64,000 nucleotides of DNA from Pristionchus mayeri (lineage: Eukaryota; Nematoda; Chromadorea; Rhabditida; Neodiplogasteridae): NCBI GenBank assembly GCA_036245805.1, contig BTRK01000004.1:27017541-27081540 (forward strand). Direction: 5' to 3'. The notes below the pieces were generated by a model. That model worked only from the letters and a program-made list of their open reading frames with translations, ran no database searches and had not been told where the DNA came from. Position numbers and translations under genes: made by a program. This document shows positions 42,901 to 53,511 of the stretch, piece after piece (position 1 is the first letter of the stretch; the number at the start of each line of letters is the position of its first letter).

Positions 42901-45371
42901 GTGGTGATCGGAGATGCGAATGATTGGATTCCAGCTTTCGAACACTCGCAATATTCATTGAGTGTGAGAGTGAGTGATCCCTTCCCCCTCCCCCTTGATC
43001 CTTCTTCCCCCCTCAGAGTGATACTCAACCGGGATCCATCGTAGGACAGACAACAGCATTCGATGAGGATAGAGACGTAAGTGAGGAGAGAGAAGGAGAT
43101 GGAGAGAGGGAGAATGCAGGCTCCTAACAATGGGATAGTCTACTCGATAGTTGGGGGAGGGGATGGACTCTTCTCCATCAATTCCTTCAATGGTCTCATC
43201 ACTCTCGCTCGTCCTCTCAATGGAATGGCAGGACAGAAGATATCGGTGAGATGAGACTCCTCTCTCTCATTCTCGTCTCTCCTTCCAGTTGCGAGTGGAG
43301 GCTCGAGATGGAGGAGAACCCAGTCAATCCACCACTGCTTCTGTCATCATCACAGTGGAGGAGAATGAGCAGATGATCAAGATCGTCCCTGATGGAAAGG
43401 AAGAAGAGGGGGCAGGAGGAGGATTCATCCGATTCAAAAACAAAAACATGAGGTTCAATCCACCTCTCTCTCGAAGATGACGATGGTCGTTCAGTGTCTC
43501 AGTCTCTGAGTCTCTCCGTCCTCCTCATTTGGTGTATGTTCTCCTCGTCGAGAGTAGTCTGCAGTCACCATTCATATCCTGCTCCATTCTCAGTGGCAAC
43601 TACAAGGGTAAACAATTTTTTTATCAATTTTTAGGTTATGGATTTGTATGATGAATGAAAATCTATCAAAAACCATTTGAGGGGCATTCTCGGTGACTCC
43701 CAACGGAGGGAACTGCGAACTACGCACTCAGATGGAGTTGGACAGGGAGGAGATCGAACGGTACCCCCCTCCCCCTCCCCCCTCCCCCCCACTCTCCCTC
43801 TGCAGACATATCTTGAACATCTCGGTGTCGTCCTCTACGGGTCTCTCTGACTCCTCTCTCGTCTCCGTGGTAGTCCTCGATGCAAATGACAACACTCCGA
43901 TCTTCTCCTTCGACAATGATCTCTCTCTTCTTCATTACTTCTCGGGAGTCTCCTCTGATGCTCCTCCCTTCACTCGAGTCCTCACTGTCAAGGTAGATCA
44001 CTCGATGGTCTCTCTTCCATGGAGTGTTCAGGCGAAGGATGCAGATACTGGCAATTCCTCCCTCGTGAGATACTCCCTGGATGCTCTCTCTCTCCACTCC
44101 AAGTACTTCTCCATCTCCCCTCAGGGAGAGATATCCACCAGACAGGGCATGAGTCAACTACTCCATTCCACCAAAATAGACAAGTTCGATCTGAAGGTAT
44201 TCCGTCAGTCCTCGATCCAGCTACCGTACTCTCTCAGATCCTTGCGTGTGATTCTCCTTCGACTGGATCTCCCCTCTGTGCACGAGCACCTGCAACCATT
44301 GTAGTAGTGAGGGACGAGAACAGAATCAGGATGGCAACCAGTGGAATGAAACTTGCACAATTGACACCGCACCACGTGGTGAGACTACCGTATCTATACC
44401 ACACCAGACCATCGATTCTCCGTTGAGGACATAATCCGTTCTCTTCGTTCTCACTCTGGTCGATGTTCTCTATTCCTCTTGGATCGATCAGTTGAATTGC
44501 CTCCCTCTGTGGATGGAAGAACAAGGGTGAATCTCACTTGGATATCTCTCGATCCAATCGCCAGAACTCTCTGCGGGAAGGAAGATCTGAAGTGAGGATG
44601 ATCTTTGATCTCGGTACTCCTTCGATTGCAGACCTCTCTTCGAGCCGACGTCACTCGTGGTCACTCAGGGCAAACTCCGTCCCTGGTTCAGTGTCGATTC
44701 CCTCTCATCAGAAGCAGAAGTGCAGAGGAGAGAGTCGAGGTACAGCCCCCCTCCCCCCCCCCCCCTCTACCTTCCTCCGCTCAGTGTCTCCTCTCTGGAA
44801 TGGAAGGCATCATCAGCCATTCTCATTCTCATCTCCTTGGGAATCTTCCTCGGGGCAATCGTCGCCACTTGTTCCGTCTGCATCTTCTGGACGAGATACA
44901 AGGTAATCTCCGTAGATCAGAAAGAAGCTGATATTTGATCTCTCGCAGCGATCACAGAATCACAATCTCCCCCATCCATACCCTGCGACTGCCTATCCAC
45001 CCACTAAGCTGGGCACTATTTATCTACCCAATCCATCGATGAACATGGATAACAAGATGTATGAAACACAGGTGAGAAGGAAGAGAAGAAGGAATGAAGA
45101 GAGGAGGAATTGATTGCAGATGCTGGAGATGCCCATATCAGAGGAGGGACAGACACTCAACGTGCGCCAGCAGAGTGGATCCAGTGGAGAGAGCAGAGAG
45201 AGGGAGAGGTCAGCCCCCATTCCACCCCCCCCCCCTAGTCAATCCCCGTTCAGAGTGAACTACCGTAGTTACGGTAGAGAAGTGAAGATGTACGAGCAAG
45301 GAGATCTTTCATTGGAAGAGACAATGTATGCACCGAATGCCCCCACCAGATACGACATCCATTCAAAGTGA
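39939..45371 (+). CDS. Transmembrane cadherin-repeat protein
   Basis: A calcium-dependent adhesion-type receptor in many short exons. Signal peptide MLPPFLFLLFLPLSGSF from 39939, just after an acceptor TCCTTTCAG. Cadherin-repeat signatures in order: AVDQRGFVYLN, VDANDNSPQFE, VTATDGGGLTA, RNAPVFVGTQP, DEDEGENGVVEMG, FARDGGSPP, YPDGDGGPVTYIL, IGDANDWIPAFEHS, AFDEDRD with APNNGIVYSIVGGG, VEARDGGEPSQS, LDANDNTPIFSFD, AKDADTGNSSLVRYSL. That is at least six repeats, some with degraded Ca2+ sites. A single TM helix (AILILISLGIFLGAIVATCS, about 44812-44880) is followed by a tail of about 140 residues (ending NAPTRYDIHSK, stop 45369-45371) with no catenin-binding motif I can identify. No EGF or laminin-G modules were seen, so it is not a classical or Fat/Flamingo type by what is visible. 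Confidence 0.82.
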
Positions 45372-46135
45372 GAACCATCCATTGATTACCGTTGAATGGA
45401 CGATGATGAGTCTTTCAGAAAACCGTGGAATGAGTACACTGGTAAGCATAGAAGGACTTGTAATACTCACTTTCCATTGTAACCTCAATGACCACACTCT
45501 TAGCAGATAGTTAAATGGATAACCAGCATGGAGTGATCCCCCTTCTCTCACTCTCTTTCTCTCTTCCTTCTCCTGTCCCTTCTCTCCTTCAATCTCTCCA
45601 TTCCAGATCTTTCCACTCGGTGATCATCCCTACTCCTGATTATCGATACTGACAATCACTCACTTTATCGATCCACGACACTTCCACACTTGATCTACCT
45701 TATAGATCGATAATCGATCCCTCTCCCCAGCCATACCAAAACGAGTCAAGTTCGCCATTTCATTCTTTCTATAGATAATCATGGTCTTTCGCTAAATCAT
45801 CTCACCATGTCAATCAACTTATCTAGCCCATATACCGTATGCTCATCAATTCCATACTGAGTATTTATTGATTGATCAATCGTAATTCATATTCATAGAA
45901 ATTGTAAAGGGAGTTCTCAAGAGAATTGATGTCTCTCATTTGATCTGCCAGCCACAACTGTAATAATAAAGTAATATTTGATGATGATAGGACTGACGGG
46001 ATCTCATCTGACAGCAGTGGGCAGGACGAGATATACTCATCAGAGTGCAGAGGAAGAAATCACTTGGGTGTACCACTGAAGGGAGGAGGGGGGGATGAAT
46101 GGGGAGTATGATACTTGATGGGATGAAGTATAAGG
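45372..46135. other. Intergenic region after the cadherin gene
   Basis: About 760 bp, A/T-richer than the genes, with an AATAAA-like stretch near 45962. No ORF, RNA or repeat could be supported before the MITE. Confidence 0.35.
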
Positions 46136-46814
46136 TGTACCGGAACTTTCCTAGAGGCCTTCCAAGCCCCGCCCACTTGGCCACACCCCCTTAGGGGAGT
46201 GGTAGTGTACCTAGCCTTAAAGTTACCAGACGAGGACAAAATTGACCCCCTATTTTTTGTCCTCCATCGAATAGCCGATGGCTGAATTAGTTGAGAATGA
46301 ATACATAAAAGTGCTGAAAATCAATAATAGCCTCAAGGGAAAGCCGGAAATGATCAGCGTAATCCCGCACTCTCTCACTTTTGCATACTCTCACGCGACG
46401 AGATCAGGGTCAGATCAGGGTTTCGTCCTCGTCCGGTAACTTTAAGCAATCTAAATCTGAGCCTAAGCAGTCTAAGCAAAACTCTAAATGTAAGCAACAT
46501 TATCATAATCTTAAAGTTAACCAACAAGGACGACATTGACCCATTATTTTTTGTCCTCCATCGAATAGCGGAAGGTTGAATTAATATAAAATGAATATAC
46601 ACAAATGCTAAAAATCAATAATAGCCTCAAGGGAAAGCCGGAAATGATCAGCGTAATCCCGCGCTCTCTCACTTTTGCATATTCTCTCGTGCACGCGACG
46701 GGATCAGGGTGAGATCAGGGTTTCGTCCTTGTTGGGTAACTTTAAACAGTCTAAGTCAGGTTCTAAGTATAATGGGGGGGGGGGCTTGGTAGGCTTCTAG
46801 GAAAGTGCCGGTGC
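46136..46814. mobile_element. MITE with about 36-bp TIRs enclosing two tandem, TIR-bounded subelements
   Basis: Outer ends: TGTACCGGAACTTTCCTAGA at the left and, inverted, TGCACCGGCACTTTCCTAGA at the right (about 36 bp, four to five mismatches). Inside are two copies of a roughly 230-bp unit, starting at about 46219 and 46513 (offset 294 bp), about 85-90% alike. Each unit is itself bounded by inverted TTAAAGTTACC...GACGAGGAC ends. Shared landmarks are TTTTTTGTCCTCCATCGAAT and GGGAAAGCCGGAAATGATCA. No coding frame. Confidence 0.8.
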
Positions 46815-46872
46815 ATCCAAATCTGGCAATGAACCATTCGAATAGCACGAGAGACATTCTTCGATTCATTCT

Positions 46873-47223
46873 CGGATGAACCCGTATGTCTAAAAATTCG
46901 GTTGGCACAGCTCATAAATATGAAATCTTTATAGCCCTTTTTTTCGATAATGAAACGTGCTGAAAACTATCATACAAAATGAACTGGATGTTCCTTTCTA
47001 TCTGGGAAACCTTACTAATGTACATGTAGCACCCTCCGAAGAGTAGATGTACTGTAGAGGATGTTTTCGATGTGACGCCGTCTGGAATGAACGGATTCTT
47101 TAGGGGGACAAAATGAATGCGGCTACTGTTTTCAGCATCTTCGATTGAAGGGTTATGGGAAAAAACATTTTTGGGCTGTGCCAGAACACTCCGGATCTAC
47201 TAATTCTTAGGCAGACGGGTTCA
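46873..47223. mobile_element. Second, degenerate hairpin MITE
   Basis: Inverted ends ATGAACCCGTATGTCTAAAA (left) and, read from the right, ATGAACCCGTCTGCCTAAGA. Internal pairing includes GGCACAGC against GCTGTGCC and GTGCTGAAAACTAT against a similar block near 47140. No ORF. Confidence 0.5.
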
Positions 47224-47482
47224 TATTTATGAAGGAAGAAGAAGGAGTATTTCACAGGATAGATATTTATCTTCTTCATATTTGGTTACCTTTGCCATTA
47301 CTTCGAATACTTCTATTCATTGAGTAAACATTGAATAAAAATGTGTGTTTTTTATTATTTGGCATATTGGCAATATTTTGTGTGCCGAAAGGAATTAAAT
47401 TCAATGTATTAATTAGAATTGAAATACTCCTTTTTAAATGTATATTTTTAAACTCGCGCGCGCGCTAGTTTGCGTTTACTCC

Positions 47483-47648
47483 CTTTTTTTCAGCGCAGGA
47501 AGCGCGCCACTTTTGCGAAGCGGCGGCCAGCACTCCTCATTTTACATACTCTCTCGTCGTGGATACTCAGAACGAAAGAGTGTGCAAACGAGGAGTGCGT
47601 GGCCGCGCAGCTTCGCAAAAGTGGCGCGCTTCCTGCGCTAAAAAACCG
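47483..47648. repeat. Foldback sequence in the PCNA upstream region
   Basis: Near-perfect inverted arms, AGCGCAGGAAGCGCGCCACT onward (47492-47538) against the mirror ending AAGTGGCGCGCTTCCTGCGC (47590-47639), extended outward by T-run/A-run pairing. The loop is about 50 bp. It may be a small MITE or an insertion that brought GC-rich sequence close to the promoter. Confidence 0.75.
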
Positions 47649-47685
47649 GATACAGTATGTCGGGAAATTCGAAAAATTAAAAACC

Positions 47686-47709
47686 TTTGCGCGGGTAAAA
47701 TTCCCGCGC
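47686..47709. promoter_or_regulatory. Paired E2F-like sites upstream of PCNA
   Basis: TTTGCGCGGG (47686-47695) and TTCCCGCGC (47701-47709) face each other and match the E2F consensus TTTSSCGC / TTSSCGCGC. PCNA is a classic E2F target in animals. The sites lie 117 bp before the ATG. Function is inferred from motif and gene identity. Confidence 0.5.
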
Positions 47710-47825
47710 TCGCGCTCTCTTCCCATCTCGAGCTCCCTCTTCCCATTGTTATTTCACTTTTGCCGCATTCGTGTTGCTTCGCATTTGTCTCCATATACTC
47801 GCCCCATTTCAGACAACTTTCCACC

Positions 47826-48983
47826 ATGTTCGAGGCTAAGCTCGCCAACGCCGCCCTTCTCAAGAAAATTGTTGAGTCCATCAAGGTAATTTACAAGGAT
47901 GAGTCCCAAAAAGAAGTAGTGATGATTCCAGGAACTGGTGACTGATGCTCCCTTCGACTGCTCCGAGTCTTCGATGTGTCTCCAGGCCATGGACTCCTCC
48001 CACGTGGCTCTCGTCTCTCTGAAGATGGAAGTGAGTCCCTCCCTTCTCCATCCCATGGTGGAGTGAGTGACCCTTCAGGTCGGTCTCTTCGACACGTACA
48101 GATGCGATCGCAGCTTCAACCTTGGAATGAGTCTGGCCAATATGAGCAAGGCACTCAAGTGCGCCAACAACGACGACACGTGCATGATCAAGCACGACGA
48201 CAACGAGGGAGACAGCGTCACGTTCACCTTCTGTGACACGAAGAGGGACAAGACCCAGGTTAGCACTGACTAATCAGTCCTTTGAGAGACCTCGTTTCAA
48301 TACTGGGGGATTATGTTCGATATTTATGTACTTTGTTGTGTTTGTAGGATGTGACCGTGAAGATGATGGACATCGACTCTGAGCATCTGGGAATTCCCGA
48401 CCAGGACTACTCGGTTGTGATCTCGATGCCTTCGGCTGAGTTCCAGAAGACGTGCAAGGATCTTTCCATGTTCTCTGATTCTCTCAACATCACTGCTACT
48501 AAGTCGGGAGTGACATTCAGTGGAAAGGGAGACACTGGATCCTCCGTTGTCCAGTACTCCAGCTCGAGTTCGGCCGATGACGAGAAGGTGAGTCGCTCGA
48601 TCATCAAATGGGTTGCAGAAAGTGTTGGGATGCCGATAGTGTTCCGAGTAGATCTTTTACTCATTAGATCATACTTTGAGTGTACAAAACCCCTGAGATC
48701 ATTCCAATAAAACGAGTCTTAAACATATCGGGATTATCTGTGCTTGAGTTTAAATTGTGTATTTCAGGACGCGATAAACATCACTGTGAAGGAGCCAGTG
48801 AACGTGAACTTCTCTATCAAGTACATGAACCAGTTCACGAAGGCGTCGACCATCTCCGATCGAGTGACTCTCTCCCTCTGCAACGACGTTCCCGTCGTCG
48901 TCGAGTATGGAATCGAAGACAACGGCCATCTCAGATTCTATCTCGCCCCCAAGATCGACGATGACGATAACAACATGGATTAA
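47826..48983 (+). CDS. pcn-1: PCNA, the DNA polymerase sliding clamp
   Basis: PCNA forms the homotrimeric ring that tethers replicative polymerases and recruits repair and cell-cycle factors. Blocks: [33 protein letters not shown] with [112 protein letters not shown], and the C-terminal [15 protein letters not shown]. The interdomain loop ([13 protein letters not shown]) that binds PIP-box partners is conserved. The start has a strong context (CCACCATG), 13 bp after an acceptor ATTTCAG that may be a trans-splice site. Full length; nothing broken. Confidence 0.97.
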
Positions 48984-49280
48984 GTCATCCTCTTCCCCAA
49001 TTCTAACGAGTAACGAATCTCATGAGTTGTTTTGCCCGGCGCAATCAATAACTGACGTTCCTTTCCATTCCCTGTCGTCTCTTTATACCATGCATATGAT
49101 TGTGATGTTTTGATATTTTAAACCCTGTAACACGCTGATAAATGATCTCGGAATGACTGAGTGTTCATCTCGCTGTTGACTTGCTCTCTTTCTCCCTCTC
49201 TCACTCTAACTCCTCCCTCTCACCTAACAGCCTTTCTTCCTCTAGTGTAATCTGCCTCAGTCCTCGATACCTGCCAGTCC

Positions 49281-52200
49281 ATGGGATTCCTCCTATGGTC
49301 TCTTCTAGTGCTAGTTTTACCTCTTCCCGTCCATCCCTACCATGCTCCATCTCCACTCGATTCGAATTGTCTCTACCGAAGGTCTCGATGTCTGCACGAT
49401 ACTCCATGCAGATTGCGCTTAGTCGAATTTGATTCTATCTGTGGAGTGTCATCAACAGGTACGTAGGGGTACTGTACGGGAGAGATATCGACTGATGAGA
49501 GCGAGACGACTGAGCGAGGCGACAGACCTTTGCGGAAACAATAGAAAGAAGAGACGAAATAGAGAACAATTGGCAATGGATGTGTAAGAGAAATGAGGAA
49601 TTGGAGAGATTTGAAGTGTGAGAAGAGAAGAAGGAGTAAATGAGACATTCCGATGACTCGTGTGCAGAATGTCTCGCATCTTCTCCCTCTGACTGCGTGA
49701 ATCTCCTATGGCAAATGAAACACTGGCTAGGTGACGATCGATGCCATTGCCATCCTTTATTTGGTACGGTAGTTATCGTGGTGAGACTCACTTCACTCAC
49801 TGCTTCAGGCGCTTCCCGAGAATGCAGTCGCTTCGGACATCTCTTGTATGAACATCCTTGTGAGACACTGCTGAAGAGGGAGCCAGATGGGGAGGAATAT
49901 CGATTGATTGGAGTGACTCGGGAATACAGTAAACGACGAACAACGAGGAGTCCATCGAGTGTGCAGATCAACGAGTGGAAGAAACAGTTATCAGGAGGTA
50001 AGGAAGAGGATGAATGGATTGAATTCCCTCCCTCGTAGATCTCTTCTCACTCCCAACTTCCACTCAACTGCAGTCTCAAGAGTGCGACGTCGCTCTCCAT
50101 CAGGTTCCTCCCTCCTCCATTCTCCCTCTCTATCATCTCCTCCTTCTCCTTCTCTCTCTCCCCCCCCCCCCCCCCCCCCCCCGAATCGGGATAATAATGC
50201 CTTCAGATTTGTCTCCGTCACGTTTCGTGCTCTCAACTATGGAATCTATTCCGAAAGAATTGCGTTGTTGACTCAGACAATACGTGCATAATGCAACAGA
50301 GGTATCTCCTCCCTTCGAGGTTACGGTACCTTCTCAATCGTTCTCAGGGAAGCGTGCTGGGAGTCTTTCGAGGGGTTACTGTGGACGGGACTGGGAAGAT
50401 GCCATTGTTCTTCCAATGTATCCGATTGTCATTGGATCAGATTGCACACAAACTTCAACAAGTGTATTTGTGAGTTAGTGTGCACAGAGTAATGTAGAGT
50501 GATGGATTGCAGACGAGATTTCCCGTTCATCGGGAATGCCCTTCTCTTCCTTCTCTCCTCTCGCTCCTCCTACTCCTCCTCCCACTCAACGAGTATCCTT
50601 CGTCAACTTTGCCTCTCAGTCTCTATCTACTCATTCTCCAATATTCACTACCACTTCTCCCCTTCCTACCGTATCCTACTCTCCCCCTCAAATCCCATCA
50701 GCAACTGAATCTGCTTCCATCCCCACAATCACAATTCCTCGACCATCGCAGATTCCTCATTCTTCTCAAAGGACAGTGAATGAGATGAGACAAGAGGATC
50801 CACCCGGAGGGGGGATTCACTCCAATCACAATATCCCGCATCCACATCATCCTACTCCAATCGATCCTCTACAATCCCATCCTGGCTACCGTACTCCTTC
50901 CCAATCGAGTACGAGGACGGATGATAGACCAGAGATGAGAGTGAACTCCTATCAACACCATACCCATCATCCTCCTTCTCCCTTAAACACTCAATCAATG
51001 AGTTCGAGTGATCGAGTTCATCCTTCTCCATATCAAGGTCATCCTTCTGCATCCACTTCTCAAACGGTCTACAGTAACCCTCTGACGGATCAGGCTAGAC
51101 ACGATTACCGTAGCCAAGGAGAGATTGATGAATCCTCTCGGCCATCACATCCCAATGGCCAATACAATATGAGACGATTGAATGAATGGAACGGAACTCA
51201 TGCAGGAGATCCATCCCGAAGAAGAGAATGGGACAGTCGAGATCTACAGTTGAATAGTCACGCATCAGCCACTCAAGAGAAGGAGAGAGCGAACATCCAA
51301 TGGAATCATTCTCGACAACACACAGACAGATGGAATCGTACGAACTATAGTATTCAATCGACCACTTCTAGACCAGAATACGGTAGATCAAAAAACGAAG
51401 ATGGACTAAACAGGCAAGAAAATGGACGTGAGGAGCAGAGAGGACTGCAGACGAACAGAAGACAAGAAGAGAGAATTAATGATCGAAGAGGGAATGGATA
51501 TGAAAGTGGGAGAGGAACGATTGAGAGGGAAGGAAGAAGGGAGGAGAGTAGAAGACAAGATAGTCGATTGGGGAAGATCACTCAATCGAATGGGAGAGAG
51601 GAGAGAGGAAGAGGAAGAGTGAATAGAGTGAATGAGGTGAGTTCTTCCACCTCTTTCCAATCTCTTCCTTCCATTCAGAGAGAGGAATCCCCTCAGCAGA
51701 TATCTGTAGTGATGAATGAAGAGAGAAGCAGAGACGAGTATCAGGTACTGTAGGGGATGAAGAAGGGAGAGGAGACAGCTTGCAGATCTCCTCCGATCTC
51801 TCCCCTTCACACTACAATCCCACCATCATCACAGCCTCACCAGCAGTGAGAGTGAGTCCTTCTGATTCCCCCTTTCTCCCCATTCAGCCTCTTAATTCCT
51901 TCAAGTGAAACTCATCTCATCTGCTTATTCATTCATTCTCCTTACTTCTTTTCTTCATCTCTCATCTTATGGTCATTCTCTCTTTTCATCCTTCTCCATG
52001 TTTTAGTCCCAAGGGTGAGATGGAGTAGGGAAGAAGGGAGATAGCCCGGGGAGATAGAAGGGAGATAGTAGGGAGATAGTAGGAAGAATTGAAAGATTTC
52101 AGGCCAAAGGTATGGAGGAAGAGAAGAGGAAGTGGAAGGAAGAGGAGGAGAGAAGGCAGAGGGAGGAGAAGAGGGAGAGGGAGAGGGAGGAGAAGAGGCG

Positions 52201-52554
52201 AATAGAGGAGAAAAGGCAAAGGGAGGAGGAGGAGAAGAAGAGGGAGAGGGAGAAGGAGGAGAAGAGGGAGAGGGAGAGGGAGGAGAGAAGAAAAATGGAT
52301 GAGAACCGAAAGAAGGAGGAAGAGGATAGAAGACAACGAGAAAGAACGGAGAAGGTAAGATTTGAAAAGGAGGAAAAGAAGATTGAAGAGAAGATGAGGA
52401 GGAAGGAGAAGGATGAGAAGAAGAAGGAAAAGCTGAGACAGGAGGTAGGTCACTCTCTCTCACAAATCTATCGAGCGAGCCATTGCAGAAGTTGGGAATC
52501 TCTCGTGGTGGGGATGATTCTGATTCCTCCGGTAGGTCACTGCCTCCTTCGTAG
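49281..52554 (+). CDS. GDNF-receptor/GAS1-like secreted protein with a long charged single alpha-helix
   Basis: Signal peptide MGFLLWSLLVLVLPLPVHPY. Two GFR-type cysteine domains follow: CLYRRSRCLHDTPCRLRLVE, CLASSPSDCVNLLWQMKHW with RCHCHPLFG, ECSRFGHLLYEHPCETLLKR; then ECDVALHQICLRHVSCSQLW, NCVVDSDNTCIMQQ, REACWESFEGLLWTGLGRCH. This order of cysteines fits the GFRalpha/GAS1 fold. A large exon (50518-51744) codes a Ser/Pro/His/Arg-rich disordered segment. The exon at about 52104-52443 codes roughly 110 residues of alternating E/R/K blocks (an ER/K single alpha-helix). The stop is at 52552-52554. No TM segment or GPI tail was seen. A helix of that kind is odd in a secreted protein, so the 3' half might belong to a second product. 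One splice (about 50072-50080) works only with an AAG acceptor. Confidence 0.65.
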
Positions 52555-52570
52555 CCCCGCCCCCTTCAGT

Positions 52571-53139
52571 ATGGGATGGGAGATGGGAGAGAGAGTGTCC
52601 CTTCTACTTCTCCTTTCATCATCACTAGTCAATCCTTCAGTTGCTGTTTCCTCTTCGTGTCTATCTGCCCTAAGGGAGTGTGAATCAGTCCAGGAATGCA
52701 AGTTCCAATTGGCAGAATTGAAGACGAGATGTCGAATGAACTGCGATCGGAGAATGTGCCAAGGGGTATGAACCAACCATTCAACCATTCATTCACTCTA
52801 CATACTCCGTCACTCTATTTTGTCTTCTTTCTCTTTTTATTGATGAAATCATCTGTAAATCCTTCATAATAGTGTGTCCCAGTTGATTCTTACTGGCATC
52901 GAGTGTTAGTATGGGAATAATTGATGAGATAGTGATTGGATGCAGGTGGAACTTCCACCCATCACCTGTCCATACAAGTGAATGCCGATTATGAGTTGAC
53001 CCTCTCTCAGGCCCTTCGTCGTTTCTCTTCCTTCGTTCCTCTTCCTCTCTCGATGGCTCTCCAATTCTGTTCGTGTCCCAATGAAGCAGAGACCTGTCCT
53101 GAGAATGTCAGTCAGCACGATCATCTCCGTCTTGTCTGA
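52571..53139 (+). CDS. Small secreted GFR-like single-domain protein
   Basis: The start codon lies 16 bp after the stop of the preceding gene, with an acceptor CCCCCTTCAG in between. Signal peptide: the segment after MGWEMGERVSLLLLLSSS. A single GFR-type cysteine domain is seen: CLSALRECESVQECKFQLAE, TRCRMNCDRRMC, ALRRFSSFVPLPLSMALQFC, SCPNEAETCPEN. The model reads into a stop at 53137-53139; alternatively a donor just after CPEN (GTCAGT) leads to later exons, which would join it to the next gene. As drawn it is short for the family. Confidence 0.5.
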
Positions 53140-53511
53140 GCAGATCGAGTGATAGTGGCAAAGGGAAGGCCTCTTCATCCTTTTCCTTCTCTCTTCCCCT
53201 CATTTTCCATCTGGTGGCCCTTCGCATTTTCCTAATTGCAATCTGTTCCATTTCTCTTCTCTTTTTGCAAGTCCATTTGATGGGAGATTCGTCCCTCTCC
53301 ATCCCTTTATTCCTTCTCTCTCTCCGTTCCTCCCTCCATTCACTCTCGACCATCTTCATTCCACTATTCATTCCTGAGTGCTTTCGATTCTCTGTAAAAA
53401 TAACTGTGCATCTCCTCAGTTCCTCATTCCTCCATCCATCCTTCAATATTCATTCTCACCCAATATTTCTCTCTGTAAACTTCTCCTTGTAGATCTACTC
53501 CATTATCAGCA

